Positions 11,630 through 20,410 of a stretch of 64,000 bases of DNA are shown here, in pieces. The notes under the pieces were generated by a model. That model did no database searches. It saw only the letters and a program-made list of their open reading frames with translations, and was not told where the DNA came from. The position numbers were made by a program, and so were the translations under genes. Position 1 is the first letter of the stretch. The number at the start of each line of letters is the position of its first letter. The stretch lies in assembly GCF_022818495.1 (NCBI RefSeq), contig NZ_CP089291.1, positions 1,520,501 through 1,584,500 on the forward strand, read 5' to 3'. The stretch comes from Fodinisporobacter ferrooxydans. Its GTDB lineage: Bacteria > Bacillota > Bacilli > Tumebacillales > MYW30-H2.

Positions 11630-11741
11630 GCGTTGCTTTTCAGGTGTATTTTGATACTACTATAAAATTTTTCATTTTTAAAAGAATATTTTGAAATGAT
11701 TTGATTTTCATAGTATCCTTTAGTGGGTGAGGTGTATGAAG

Positions 11742-12824
11742 ATGACAAAATATATCACAAATATAAACCACATCCTAGACATACCTGAACAAGAACGTCT
11801 CATGCTGAAAGAGGTTACCGAAAAATACGCATTTCGTGTAAATGAGTATTATTTGCAGTTGATAAACTGGCAAGATCCTGACGATCCGATTAAGAAGTTG
11901 ATTATTCCCAGCATAAATGAATTGAATGAATACGGAGATTGGGATGCATCCGATGAAGAGAGTAATTATGTTGCTCCCGGCTGCCAACACAAATATCAGA
12001 CAACGGCGCTTTTGCTCGTTTCCGAGGTATGTGGAGCGTATTGCAGATACTGCTTTCGCAAGCGGCTCTTTCAAGAGGATGTAACGGAAACGGTGTTGGA
12101 TTGTAAAGAGGGGCTTGCGTATATTCATGAACATCCTGAAATCAACAATGTGCTGTTAACAGGTGGAGATCCTTTACTCTTATCAACAGCGCGAATCAGG
12201 AACCTGATACAGAGTTTGAGGCAAATGGACCATGTGCGGATCATTCGGTTTGGATCGAAACTGCCGGTCTTTGATCCGATGCGAATTTATAACGACAAAG
12301 AATTACTGGAAACGTTTCAGGAGTATTCTCAATTGGATCGCAGAATCTATGTTGTCACGCATGTGAGCCATCCCCGAGAGATCACAAATGAGGCTTTACA
12401 GTGTTTTGATGCTTTGCAAAAAGCCGGTGTAATTATGGTGAACCAAACCCCTATATTGCGTGGGATCAATGATGATGCGGATGTATTGGCAGAATTGTTA
12501 AATCGTCTTGCTTTTGCAGGAGTTACTCCTTACTATTTCTTTGTCAATCGTCCGGTCGTTGGCAATTCGGAATTTGTACTGCCTTTAAAGAAAATATATC
12601 GACTAGTCGAACAAGCAAAAGCCGAGACATCCGGACTGGGCAAGAGAGTGCGGTTGGTTTTAAGCCATTCTTCCGGTAAAATAGAAATATTGGCGATTGA
12701 AGATGATACAGCGTATTTAAAATACCATCAAGCACGCAATGGACAATATGGGAAATTTATGGTGTTGCCATGCCCGGACGATGCTACATGGTTTGACGAT
12801 CTCACTGACTATGGTCAATATTAG
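11742..12824 (+). CDS. KamA-family radical SAM enzyme (aminomutase-like)
   Basis: About 360 aa with the radical SAM cluster motif CGAYCRYC (Cys97, 101, 104) and the family sequence LLTGGDPLLL. Relatives are PLP-dependent lysine or glutamate 2,3-aminomutases and EpmB, which move an amino group from the alpha to the beta carbon. It is shorter than lysine 2,3-aminomutase (about 416 aa). In-frame starts exist at 11727, 11736 and 11742; only the last has sensible spacing (7 nt) from ggtgaggtg. It is followed by an ATP-grasp gene on the same strand after 52 nt, so the product may be a beta-amino acid that is then ligated (inference). Confidence 0.8.
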   Translation: MTKYITNINHILDIPEQERLMLKEVTEKYAFRVNEYYLQLINWQDPDDPIKKLIIPSINELNEYGDWDASDEESNYVAPGCQHKYQTTALLLVSEVCGAYCRYCFRKRLFQEDVTETVLDCKEGLAYIHEHPEINNVLLTGGDPLLLSTARIRNLIQSLRQMDHVRIIRFGSKLPVFDPMRIYNDKELLETFQEYSQLDRRIYVVTHVSHPREITNEALQCFDALQKAGVIMVNQTPILRGINDDADVLAELLNRLAFAGVTPYYFFVNRPVVGNSEFVLPLKKIYRLVEQAKAETSGLGKRVRLVLSHSSGKIEILAIEDDTAYLKYHQARNGQYGKFMVLPCPDDATWFDDLTDYGQY

Positions 12825-12876
12825 ACAAAGGGAATGGATTGATGTTGAAGGGATTTGATCCTAAGGAGGATTTGAT

Positions 12877-14049
12877 CTGAATACAGTTTTATTGACAAAT
12901 GGAATGCTTAGTAAAACACTCGCAGCTGTACGTTCTCTTGGCGCACGGAATGTACGCACAATCGTTTCAGAAAAAATCCGGTTTCATACAAGCGGATTTT
13001 CCAGATACGCCGATCATACACTTGTAAATCCGGATCCAAAAGAATCCCCAGAGCAGTTTTACAGCTGGTTATGTGATACAGTAAAGCGCGAAGATTGCAA
13101 CGTCTTGTTTCCGATGGACGACGATACGATGGAAATCGCCGTCAAGCATCAACAAGAATTAAGAGCTTTTTGTCATGTTCCCGTTCCGCCGCTTGCGAGT
13201 TATCAAATCGCAGCAGACAAAAGGCAGACGATGCAATATGCCAAAAAGGCGGGAGTTCCCTGTCCGCAAACAGTTGAAACGAATTTTGACTCGGAGTATG
13301 ACCAAGACGAGTTGGTGCGCATTTCGAGTGAATTGGAGTATCCCCTGGTTATCAAGCCTCGGTTTAGCTCCGGTTCTCGGGGTGTTCGTTTTGCGTATAA
13401 CCAAGATCAATTGCTTGCACTATTTCCTATCATCCATAAACAATATCCCAACCCCCTTCTGCAAGAGTATATTCCACCTGGCACAAAATACGATGTTGGC
13501 GTCTGTTATGATGCCAATCATATGCTGAAAGCGGCTTTTGTGCAGAGACAAATTCGCAATTATCCGATACAGAGAGGGCCGAGCACGGTTCATGAAAGTG
13601 TGAACCACCAAAAACTTATTGACTATGCCGCGCAATTAATGGCACATTTGCCTTGGTATGGGGTAGCAGACATTGAATTTATCATCGATCCGCGGAATGG
13701 AGAGCCCAAACTCTTGGAAATTAATCCTCGATTTTGGAGTTCCCTGCATCTTTCGATCCGATGCGGTGTTGATTTCCCATGGATTCTCTATCAATTGGCG
13801 ATGGGTCATGAGGTAGAATCCATTCTGGAATATCGTTCCGGAATCCTGGGACGCGCTCTTTTACCGGGGGACATTTTGCACTATGCAAGCAATCCGGATC
13901 GAAAAAACATGAACCCGCCTTTTTGGACACTTGGTATTCCGGATGATACTCTTTCAAAAAACGATCCTATGCCTGCTGTCGGCTTCTTTTTTTCCGCTTT
14001 GCGTTATTCTTTTGACATAGATTTTTGGAAGTTTCTCATTCATCGTTGA
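12877..14049 (+). CDS. ATP-grasp ligase-like protein, probable CTG start
   Basis: About 390 aa. The N-terminal segment (NTVLLTNGMLSKTLAAVRSLG) is the nucleotide-fold lead-in typical of carbamoyl-phosphate-synthase-like ATP-grasp proteins. The ATP-grasp core follows, with YPLVIKPRFSSGSRGV near residue 153 and metal-binding EFIIDP...LLEINPRFWSS near 268. Such enzymes activate a carboxylate with ATP and join it to an amine or thiol. The ribosome binding site aaggagga (12863-12870) is 6 nt from CTG at 12877 and 21 nt from the TTG at 12892, so CTG is the better start. It probably forms an operon with the KamA gene. The substrate is unknown. Confidence 0.75.
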   Translation: MNTVLLTNGMLSKTLAAVRSLGARNVRTIVSEKIRFHTSGFSRYADHTLVNPDPKESPEQFYSWLCDTVKREDCNVLFPMDDDTMEIAVKHQQELRAFCHVPVPPLASYQIAADKRQTMQYAKKAGVPCPQTVETNFDSEYDQDELVRISSELEYPLVIKPRFSSGSRGVRFAYNQDQLLALFPIIHKQYPNPLLQEYIPPGTKYDVGVCYDANHMLKAAFVQRQIRNYPIQRGPSTVHESVNHQKLIDYAAQLMAHLPWYGVADIEFIIDPRNGEPKLLEINPRFWSSLHLSIRCGVDFPWILYQLAMGHEVESILEYRSGILGRALLPGDILHYASNPDRKNMNPPFWTLGIPDDTLSKNDPMPAVGFFFSALRYSFDIDFWKFLIHR

Positions 14050-14108
14050 ATGTATATTCCTAAATTTTTTCAATTTATGATCGATTCATTGGATAGATCA
14101 TAGATCAA

Positions 14109-14146
14109 GGGGACTGTCTTGCGATTCGCAGATCTTGGACAGCCCC
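14109..14146 (+). terminator. Hairpin after the ATP-grasp gene
   Basis: GGGG-A-CTGTC pairs with GACAG-CCCC with one bulge. There is no clear T-run, so the terminator function is uncertain. Confidence 0.4.
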
Positions 14147-14307
14147 GCTTTACATACTATGATTTCACAATCAAGCTTTCCATAGGAACTCTGCAATCTC
14201 TTTTTGTACAGGATTGTTTATAGATTGCTTTTCCTATTTATAGAAATAATTCAACAACATTTGTTTCCCATATAAAATAGGGTGGTCTTGGCTGTATGGC
14301 AATGTCA

Positions 14308-15192
14308 TCATTTGTTGCTATACCATTTGATCAATGCTTGTGTCCCGCTGTTGTCTTCCCCCATTTTCTCCATTTCCTGATATAAGGATAACGCCAATTC
14401 CAGGCCGGGAGCCATGATTCCCATATTCTTTGCAGCATCTAATGCAATTCCCATGTCTTTGATAAAATGTTTGATATAAAATCCGGGTTCATAATTATGA
14501 GCAATCATTCGCGGTGCAAGATTGCTTAATGACCAGCTGCCCGCAGCGCCTGCTTCAATGCTTTTCAATACAGTTGCAGGATCAAGACCGGCGTTTCTGG
14601 CATAATTGATGGCCTCACAGACACCCAACATATTCGATGCAATCGCAATCTGGTTGCACATTTTCGTATGTTGACCGGCTCCTGCTTTCCCTTGCAGAAT
14701 AATATTTTTGCCCATGATTTCGAGGATCGGCTTGACGGTTTGGAATACTTCCTCATCGCCGCCGACCATAATGGTTAAACGAGCTTCTTTCGCTCCTATA
14801 TCGCCGCCGGAAACGGGCGCATCGAGGGCATGAATCCCTTTTGCCAATGCGGCTTGATAAATTTTCTCCGCCAGAGCAGGTGTCGATGTTGTCATGTCGA
14901 TTACATACGTACCCGGTTTGGCGTTTGCAAGAATTCCATCGTGATCGAGATAAATGCTTTCCACGTCTTTTGGATAGCCCACCATTGTAAGAATGACATC
15001 AGCTTCCCGAGCCAACTCTGCAACCGTCTCTTTCCAGACAGCGCCTAATTGCAGGAGTTCTTCCGCTTTTTCCTTTGTCCTGGTAAAGACGCGCAGACGA
15101 TATCCATGCTTCAACAAATGCGACGCCATGCTTTTTCCCATTACGCCAAGTCCAATAAAACCGATAACTGTAGATTCTTTCTGCAATGCCAT
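14308..15192 (-). CDS. 3-hydroxyisobutyrate dehydrogenase family protein
   Basis: A 294-aa NAD(P)-dependent beta-hydroxyacid dehydrogenase. It has the Rossmann motif GFIGLGVMGKSMA near the N-terminus, the substrate-binding DAPVSGGDIGAKEA near 120, and the catalytic-lysine segment GQHTKMCNQ near 170. Family members oxidise 3-hydroxyisobutyrate or reduce tartronate semialdehyde; sequence alone does not decide which. Two ATGs overlap the ribosome binding site: the first touches ggggg, the second (15192) is 6 nt downstream and is preferred. It is divergent from a tartrate/malate dehydrogenase-like gene, so the pair may serve hydroxy-dicarboxylate metabolism. Confidence 0.88.
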   Translation of the reverse strand: MALQKESTVIGFIGLGVMGKSMASHLLKHGYRLRVFTRTKEKAEELLQLGAVWKETVAELAREADVILTMVGYPKDVESIYLDHDGILANAKPGTYVIDMTTSTPALAEKIYQAALAKGIHALDAPVSGGDIGAKEARLTIMVGGDEEVFQTVKPILEIMGKNIILQGKAGAGQHTKMCNQIAIASNMLGVCEAINYARNAGLDPATVLKSIEAGAAGSWSLSNLAPRMIAHNYEPGFYIKHFIKDMGIALDAAKNMGIMAPGLELALSLYQEMEKMGEDNSGTQALIKWYSNK

Positions 15193-15534
15193 ATGCATCC
15201 CCCTGCAATCTGTAACTCTTCTCGGATTTATGAATTGATCTGACCTAATAGTACCATTTCCTGCAGAAGTTATCCAAATGTAATGTATTCATTGAAGAAA
15301 ATACGTGTGGGATGTCATTCCTTTGTCTTTTGAAATGGTATACTATGTATAATTGAAATATGTAGACAAACTGGAATAAAATATGAACGTTGGAAAATGG
15401 GGGAGAGGCTGCGGAATGATGGATCTTTCATTGAAAGCGTTATCTGCGATTGGTGAACCACATAATGAAATGATGTACTGTTTTGCAATTTAACATACTT
15501 TTGGAGAAATGAAAAGCAGGGAGGCGCATTGCAA
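15193..15534. other. Divergent promoter region
   Basis: 342 bp between two divergent dehydrogenase genes. A good -10 box tgTATAAT lies at 15348-15353 on the plus strand with no good -35 box (TTGTCT is 19 bp upstream), giving a leader of about 175 nt for the gene at 15535. I see no gene or repeat here. Confidence 0.4.
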
Positions 15535-16596
15535 ATGATGAAACATTCGATTGCTGTATTGCCTGGAGACGGCATCGGGAATGAGGTAGTCCCGGCTGCA
15601 TTGGAAGTGTTGCATACGTTGGCCGATCTTCATGGCGGCGTAAAGTTTGAAACGACATCCTTTCCTTGGAATTGCGATTACTATTTGGAACATGGAAAAA
15701 TGATGCCGGATGACGGACTTTCCATATTAAAAGATTTTGAGGCGATTTTTCTCGGAGCTATCGGGGACCCAAGCAAAGTTCCCGATCATGTTTCACTTTG
15801 GGGGTTATTAATCAAGATCCGCCGGGAATTTGAACAAGTAATCAACGTACGCCCTGCCAAATTGATGCAAGGAATTCAGTCACCTTTGACAAGCCCGAAA
15901 GATTTTGATTTGATCGTCGTCCGCGAAAACAGCGAAGGTGAGTATAGTGAAATCGGCGGTCGAATTTTCCGTGGGGATGACGAAATCGCCATCCAAAACA
16001 ACATTTTCTCCAGACGCGGTGTGGAGAGAGCGATGCGCTACGCATTCCAATTGGCGCAAAAACGGAGAAATCATGTGACAAGCGCAACCAAGTCGAATGG
16101 AATCGTCTATACGATGCCGTTTTGGGATGAAGTATTTCAACAAGTAAAAACAGAATATCCGGATGTTCAGACATCTTCCTATCACATCGACGCGTTAGCC
16201 GCATTTTTTGTGCAAAGGCCGCAAGTGTTTGACGTGATTGTGGCAAGCAATCTATTTGGCGATATTTTGACAGACATTGGCGCTGCCATCATGGGCAGTA
16301 TCGGCGTGGCGCCCGCAGCGAATATTAACTTGAATGGCAAATACCCTTCGATGTTTGAACCGGTTCATGGATCGGCTCCGGACATTTGCGGCCGCGGCAT
16401 TGCCAATCCGATCGGGCAAATATGGACGTTAAAAATGATGTTGGATCATTTGGGACTGGATGAACTTGGGTCGGTTTTGTTGGATGCGATCGAAGGCGTA
16501 ACAAATGATGGAATAAAGACACCGGATGTCGGCGGCAAAGCAAGTACGCAAGAAGTAGTCGAAGGGATTATTGCACGACTCAGAAATATGGTATAA
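15535..16596 (+). CDS. Tartrate/D-malate dehydrogenase-type beta-decarboxylating dehydrogenase
   Basis: About 353 aa of the isocitrate/isopropylmalate dehydrogenase family, with the IAVLPGDGIGNEV opening, the VVRENSEGEYS segment near 125 and the metal-binding SNLFGDILTDIGA near 240. The shape of the substrate region (HVSLWGLLIKIRREFEQVINVRP) is that of TtuC/DmlA proteins, which oxidatively decarboxylate tartrate or D-malate with NAD. The best start is ambiguous: TTG at 15529 is 4 nt from gggagg, ATG at 15535 is 10 nt from it. A long imperfect hairpin follows. Confidence 0.82.
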   Translation: MMKHSIAVLPGDGIGNEVVPAALEVLHTLADLHGGVKFETTSFPWNCDYYLEHGKMMPDDGLSILKDFEAIFLGAIGDPSKVPDHVSLWGLLIKIRREFEQVINVRPAKLMQGIQSPLTSPKDFDLIVVRENSEGEYSEIGGRIFRGDDEIAIQNNIFSRRGVERAMRYAFQLAQKRRNHVTSATKSNGIVYTMPFWDEVFQQVKTEYPDVQTSSYHIDALAAFFVQRPQVFDVIVASNLFGDILTDIGAAIMGSIGVAPAANINLNGKYPSMFEPVHGSAPDICGRGIANPIGQIWTLKMMLDHLGLDELGSVLLDAIEGVTNDGIKTPDVGGKASTQEVVEGIIARLRNMV

Positions 16597-16600
16597 TTCA

Positions 16601-16660
16601 CCTGAACAAAAATGTAATATTTTGATTAAGAAATATTGCGTTTGTTCACACTAATTCAGG
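16601..16660 (+). terminator. Long imperfect hairpin after the dehydrogenase gene
   Basis: Nested arms cctgaa/ttcagg, gaacaaa/tttgttc and aatattt/aaatatt. It separates the dehydrogenase from the peroxiredoxin gene. Confidence 0.55.
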
Positions 16661-16704
16661 TAGCACCATTCTTTCCAAACTCATAAGCTAAGGAGGAACC
16701 GTTC

Positions 16705-17193
16705 ATGCCAGCAGGCGCAACGCAAACGAAAACGTTGAAAGTTGGCGACAAGGCTCCTGATTTTACGCTAAAAGCGCACGGAAATCGGGAAATCAAGTTG
16801 TCTGACTATCACGGCAAGAAGAATGTATTTATCGCTTTTTATCCTCTTGATTGGACACCTGTCTGAGGTGCCCAGATGCCTTCTTACGAGGACGACTTGT
16901 CCAGATTTGAAGGGTTTAATACCCAAGTTTTGGGTATCAGTGTAGATAGTATACCAAGCCATGAAGCATGGCAAAAATCTGTCGGAGGAATCACCTATCC
17001 GCTTTGTTCCGATTTTTACCCACACGGAAAAGTCGCAGAAGCGTATGGCGTGTTACGCGAGCAAGGCATGTCCGAACGGGCGCTCTTTATTATCGACAAA
17101 GAAGGCGTCATCCGTTTTATTGATGTGCATCCGATCGATAAACAGCCGGACAATGAAGAATTGTTCCAAATCCTTAAAACCCTGGCGCAGTAA
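16705..17193 (+). CDS. Peroxiredoxin with in-frame TGA at the peroxidatic Cys (probable selenoprotein)
   Basis: A 163-codon AhpC/TSA-type peroxiredoxin starting at an ATG behind aaggagg. The frame reads [18 protein letters not shown], so the TGA at 16864-16866 (codon 54) falls exactly on the peroxidatic cysteine of the family motif TPVC. The rest is intact and typical ([42 protein letters not shown]) and ends at TAA. The simplest reading is selenocysteine insertion, as in known Prx selenoproteins. The alternative is a TGC/TGT to TGA nonsense mutation, or an assembly error. The next gene encodes a glutaredoxin-thioredoxin reductase fusion, a plausible reductant. Conventional gene callers would report only the part after TGA. 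Confidence 0.8.
16864..16905 (+). promoter_or_regulatory. Candidate bacterial SECIS element
   Basis: After the TGA, GGAC (16890-16893) pairs with GTCC (16899-16902) around the loop GACTT, whose first base is G. An outer TCT/AGA stem surrounds a bulge. The loop starts 27 nt after the TGA, inside the distance range described for bacterial SECIS elements. The stem is short and was found by eye only. Confidence 0.4.
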
Positions 17194-17240
17194 TGGTATT
17201 GGCGATGGGAACTGAAAGATCAAGTTAAACGCGACTGGTA

Positions 17241-17307
17241 AAGACATATGGGAATTTTGATCACGAATTGTGATCATCCTTGTAAAGGAAATTCTCATAT
17301 GTCTTTC
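17241..17307 (+). terminator. Terminator after peroxiredoxin gene
   Basis: Long hairpin with outer arms agacatatg/catatgtct, inner aattt/aaatt pairing and an inner tgatcac/gtgatca palindrome, followed by T-rich sequence. Confidence 0.75.
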
Positions 17308-17375
17308 TTTCATTCTATTACTTTGTATTTTCTGCCGTAGGGTTTTAAAATTCACTTGAAAATCTGGAGGCTGGG

Positions 17376-18617
17376 ATGAAAAAAGCAATCATCTATACGA
17401 CGACAGGCTGTCCGTATTGCAAAAAAATCAAAGAAGAACTGACCGCTTGGGGAGTTGAATACGAAGAGCGAAATGTAACCGAGCAACCGGAATTTTTTAA
17501 TGATTTGCATGAAAAGGGGATTTTCTCAACGCCTGTTACATTCATCGAAGGAGAAGTGTTTATCGGGTATCGTCCCAATAAGATGAAAACGTATCTGGGC
17601 ATTGATGAGACGGTCGCGAAGAAGAATGATCCCGGTGAAGACACTTCCGATATTTTTTCGGCTCCCTCTGAAGATATGTTTCAGCAAGTGTATGATTTGG
17701 CTATTATCGGTGCAGGTCCGGCGGGGGCATCTGCTGCTGTGTATGCAGCGAGAGGACGGCTGAATACCATTGTGATTGACAAGGCGCCGGGAGCCGGAGC
17801 TTTGGCGATTACACACAAAATTGCCAACTATCCGGGTGTTGCCGATGAGTTGACAGGATTGCAACTGGTCGACCGCATGCGTCGGCAAGCAAAAGGATTT
17901 GGTGCGACATTTATCCGCTCTCAGGTGATGTCCACAGATCTTGCAGGTGAGGTCAAACAGTTGACAACGTCAGATGGGCGCATTCAGGCAAAAGCCGTGT
18001 TTATCGCAGTCGGAGCCCGTGCCAAAAACAAAAAGATCAAAGGCGAAGAAGAATTTACAGGCCGTGGTGTAAGCTACTGTTCCACTTGTGACGGAGCTTT
18101 TTTCCAAAATCGCGTCGTCGGCGTTTCCGGTGACAATGAGGAAGCGCTCTTGGAAGCGATGGCTCTTGCCAAATTTGCCAAAAAAGTATATTTCTTTATT
18201 CCATCCAATAAATTGCAAGGGACGGCAGATATTAAAGCTGCAGAATCCTATGACAATATCGAAGTGTTGTGGCAGCATCGCGTTTTGGAAGTGACGGGAA
18301 CCGAACGTTTTGAAGGAGTTCTTGTAAAATCTTCAGAAGGTGAGAAAACCTATACGTTGGATGGCGTATTTTTCTATATGGCGGGTAATAAACCGAATAC
18401 CGAATTTCTTGGCGATGAAGTGAAACGGGATGCGGAAGGATATATTGAAGTTGATGAATTTCTAAAGACCAATTTGGTAGGAGTGTTCGCAGGCGGAGAT
18501 GCCCGGCGTACCCCTGTCAAGCAAGCAGTTGTAGCAGCGGCAGATGGTGCCATTGCGGCAATTGGGGCAGACGCTTTGATCAAACATCGCAATTCTTTAG
18601 TTCCGCAATACAGCTAA
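17376..18617 (+). CDS. Glutaredoxin-thioredoxin reductase fusion
   Basis: A 413-aa two-domain redox protein. Residues 1-80 are a glutaredoxin-like domain with GCPYCKK. Residues ~105-410 resemble thioredoxin reductase: FAD motif IIGAGPAGASAA near 110, redox pair CSTCDG near 235, and the C-terminal FAGGDARRTPVKQ segment. The NADPH site is abnormal: where TrxR has GGGDSA and HRR, this protein reads GVSGDNEEA and FFIPSNK. That loss is known from thioredoxin reductases that use ferredoxin or another donor. The fused Grx is likely reduced internally and could pass electrons to the upstream peroxiredoxin. Both points are inference. Confidence 0.8.
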   Translation: MKKAIIYTTTGCPYCKKIKEELTAWGVEYEERNVTEQPEFFNDLHEKGIFSTPVTFIEGEVFIGYRPNKMKTYLGIDETVAKKNDPGEDTSDIFSAPSEDMFQQVYDLAIIGAGPAGASAAVYAARGRLNTIVIDKAPGAGALAITHKIANYPGVADELTGLQLVDRMRRQAKGFGATFIRSQVMSTDLAGEVKQLTTSDGRIQAKAVFIAVGARAKNKKIKGEEEFTGRGVSYCSTCDGAFFQNRVVGVSGDNEEALLEAMALAKFAKKVYFFIPSNKLQGTADIKAAESYDNIEVLWQHRVLEVTGTERFEGVLVKSSEGEKTYTLDGVFFYMAGNKPNTEFLGDEVKRDAEGYIEVDEFLKTNLVGVFAGGDARRTPVKQAVVAAADGAIAAIGADALIKHRNSLVPQYS

Positions 18618-18639
18618 TGGCTCGATTGTCAAATAAACA

Positions 18640-18685
18640 GCCCCAGGTGGCAGTGGATTGAAAATCGTCACTCTTCATCTGGGGC
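18640..18685 (+). terminator. Hairpin after TrxR fusion gene
   Basis: gccccag pairs with ctggggc, with an inner cagtg/cactc stem. The T-run is weak. Confidence 0.6.
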
Positions 18686-18779
18686 AAGTGTTATTGGCCA
18701 TTGCTACAACAGGAAGAAACGTCCGGCAATCATTGATTTCTGCAAAATTTCAGTCCGGCCATCGATTGATCGGGCTGTC

Positions 18780-20063
18780 TTATTTAAGGAGAAATTGGAC
18801 GACTCCTTTATAAATGCTGTCAGCCATTTTTTCCTGATAATCGGTGGTGACACTATCGGCCAACTCTTTTGGATTCGATAAAAATAGCCCTTCTACCAGT
18901 GTTGCCGGTTGTGTGTTGTGGTGAAGAACATAAAGCTCGTCGTTATTTACGCCCGTACGCAAATTGGCGGTATCATTGCTTTTGTCAAATGAAAATTGCT
19001 TTAACGCTTGTTCTTCAATATCATGTGCGAGAATATGGGATTGTTGAGATTCATAATAATAGGTCATCGTCCCATGCATTTGCGGATTATCAGGATACAT
19101 ATTTTGATGGATACTGATAAATGCGTCTGCATGATTTTCGTTCGAAATTTTGACGCGGTCGGCCAAGGATACGAAAACATCAGTCGTTCTGGTCATAATG
19201 ACATGGGCGCCTGCTGCCAGCAATTTTTGCTGAAGTACTTTTGCGACTGCAAGATTGATATCTTTTTCATCGATTGGCTGGATTTTGCCGATCGCTCCTG
19301 TATCCTTTCCTCCATGACCCGGGTCGATGACAATCGTCTTGCCTGCCAGTAAACCATCCGGACTTGCTTGCACAGGTGTTGCAGCGTCTGCAAACCACAG
19401 CGAATCTACTGTCTCTTTTCCAAAATTTGCGGAATCGATAGGGATCCAACCGCTTTGTTCCTGTTGATCCAGTACTTTTACATAATCGCCGCTGACAAAG
19501 AGCGGCTGTACGATCGTATTTTTTGAGAGTCGGCGGATCATTTTAAATTCATTGCCGGGTCCTGCAAATAAAGGCACATTGTCTTTGTTCAGAATGGTAC
19601 CCAGAGAATCTGCTGCATGGAAACTTTGTGTATTTGCGACCCAACCGGCGATCCACCCGGTCTGATGTGGTGAAACTGCAACTTCATACCAGCTTCCTTT
19701 TTGCGATATAACCGGATAGGATTCACCTGCGTGCGCTTCTTTCAATACGGGTGTATCCGTGCTTGGCTGTGTTCGAATATTGACGACTGAAGCTGTTGGT
19801 GACAGCCACGTTGTATATGTCGGCAAAGAATGTTCCGATCCTTTTGTTGCCAGATTCATTGATATATTGGATGAATTTAGATCCTTGGCAGCTTTTTTGG
19901 AAGACAACGAAAAAGTCTTTAAAGCGGCGGGAATCGTCTGAGTCAGGATAGGCGTTGGAATAGCTTGTTCCTTGACAGGTTCATGGGATGCCGATTGTGT
20001 CGGCACTGCGATTCCTGCTATTGTTAATAATACCGCAAACGTTTTTTGAATCATGGAATGCAT
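18780..20063 (-). CDS. Secreted N-acetylmuramoyl-L-alanine amidase with two SH3-type domains
   Basis: A 427-aa exported cell-wall hydrolase. A signal peptide covers about residues 1-24. Two bacterial SH3-like domains follow (about 85-145 and 150-215; motifs VNIRTQPST and VPLFAGPGNEF), which usually bind peptidoglycan. The C-terminal Amidase_3 domain has zinc-binding candidates in IDPGHGG, KDINLA, SIHQN and LVEGLFLSN. It cleaves the amide bond between MurNAc and L-Ala. The start lies behind gagggtgagag. It stands alone. A role in spore or vegetative wall turnover cannot be separated by sequence. Confidence 0.9.
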   Translation of the reverse strand: MHSMIQKTFAVLLTIAGIAVPTQSASHEPVKEQAIPTPILTQTIPAALKTFSLSSKKAAKDLNSSNISMNLATKGSEHSLPTYTTWLSPTASVVNIRTQPSTDTPVLKEAHAGESYPVISQKGSWYEVAVSPHQTGWIAGWVANTQSFHAADSLGTILNKDNVPLFAGPGNEFKMIRRLSKNTIVQPLFVSGDYVKVLDQQEQSGWIPIDSANFGKETVDSLWFADAATPVQASPDGLLAGKTIVIDPGHGGKDTGAIGKIQPIDEKDINLAVAKVLQQKLLAAGAHVIMTRTTDVFVSLADRVKISNENHADAFISIHQNMYPDNPQMHGTMTYYYESQQSHILAHDIEEQALKQFSFDKSNDTANLRTGVNNDELYVLHHNTQPATLVEGLFLSNPKELADSVTTDYQEKMADSIYKGVVQFLLK

Positions 20064-20410
20064 AATCTCTCACCCTCTATCATGTTTGATCTATGAAGTA
20101 AGTAGGCTTGCCAAAAACACAAGCAATAGAATAAGCCAAGGCCATGCACGTCTGTTACCAGTATTGTCATGATGAAGAAAGGATATACGGTGTGAGGGAG
20201 ATACGATTTAAGAAATCTATTAGACCAATTGCTATGAATTGCTGTACAGGAAGAATGAAAGGCGAAAGGGGAAAAGGATCAAAAAAGGCAAAAGGAGCAA
20301 AAGGGAAACAATGAAAAAACTCCCGAATGTATTGGTGCATTCAGGAGCCTGAAGAACATTTTATCCGTCATGATAATAAAGTCATAATAATTATAGATAG
20401 AAAGGTTTGT
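20064..20410. other. Intergenic region with minus-strand terminator
   Basis: 347 bp between the amidase gene and a minus-strand mini-gene. A minus-strand terminator at 20314-20347 (ctcctgaatg...cattcgggag then T6) ends the ytaF unit. Upstream of it lies a purine-rich tract (aaggcgaaaggggaaaagg type, 20250-20315). No coding region seen. Confidence 0.5.

Noticed and set aside
11742-15192. Possible pyrrolysine-type pathway (radical SAM, ATP-grasp, dehydrogenase)
   Set aside because: The radical SAM protein is KamA-like, the dehydrogenase is a 3-hydroxyisobutyrate type on the opposite strand, and no pylS or tRNA-Pyl is seen.
16705-17193. Peroxiredoxin as an ordinary pseudogene
   Set aside because: The only defect is TGA at the one residue known to be Sec in relatives; all other positions are intact. 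Kept as an alternative, not preferred.
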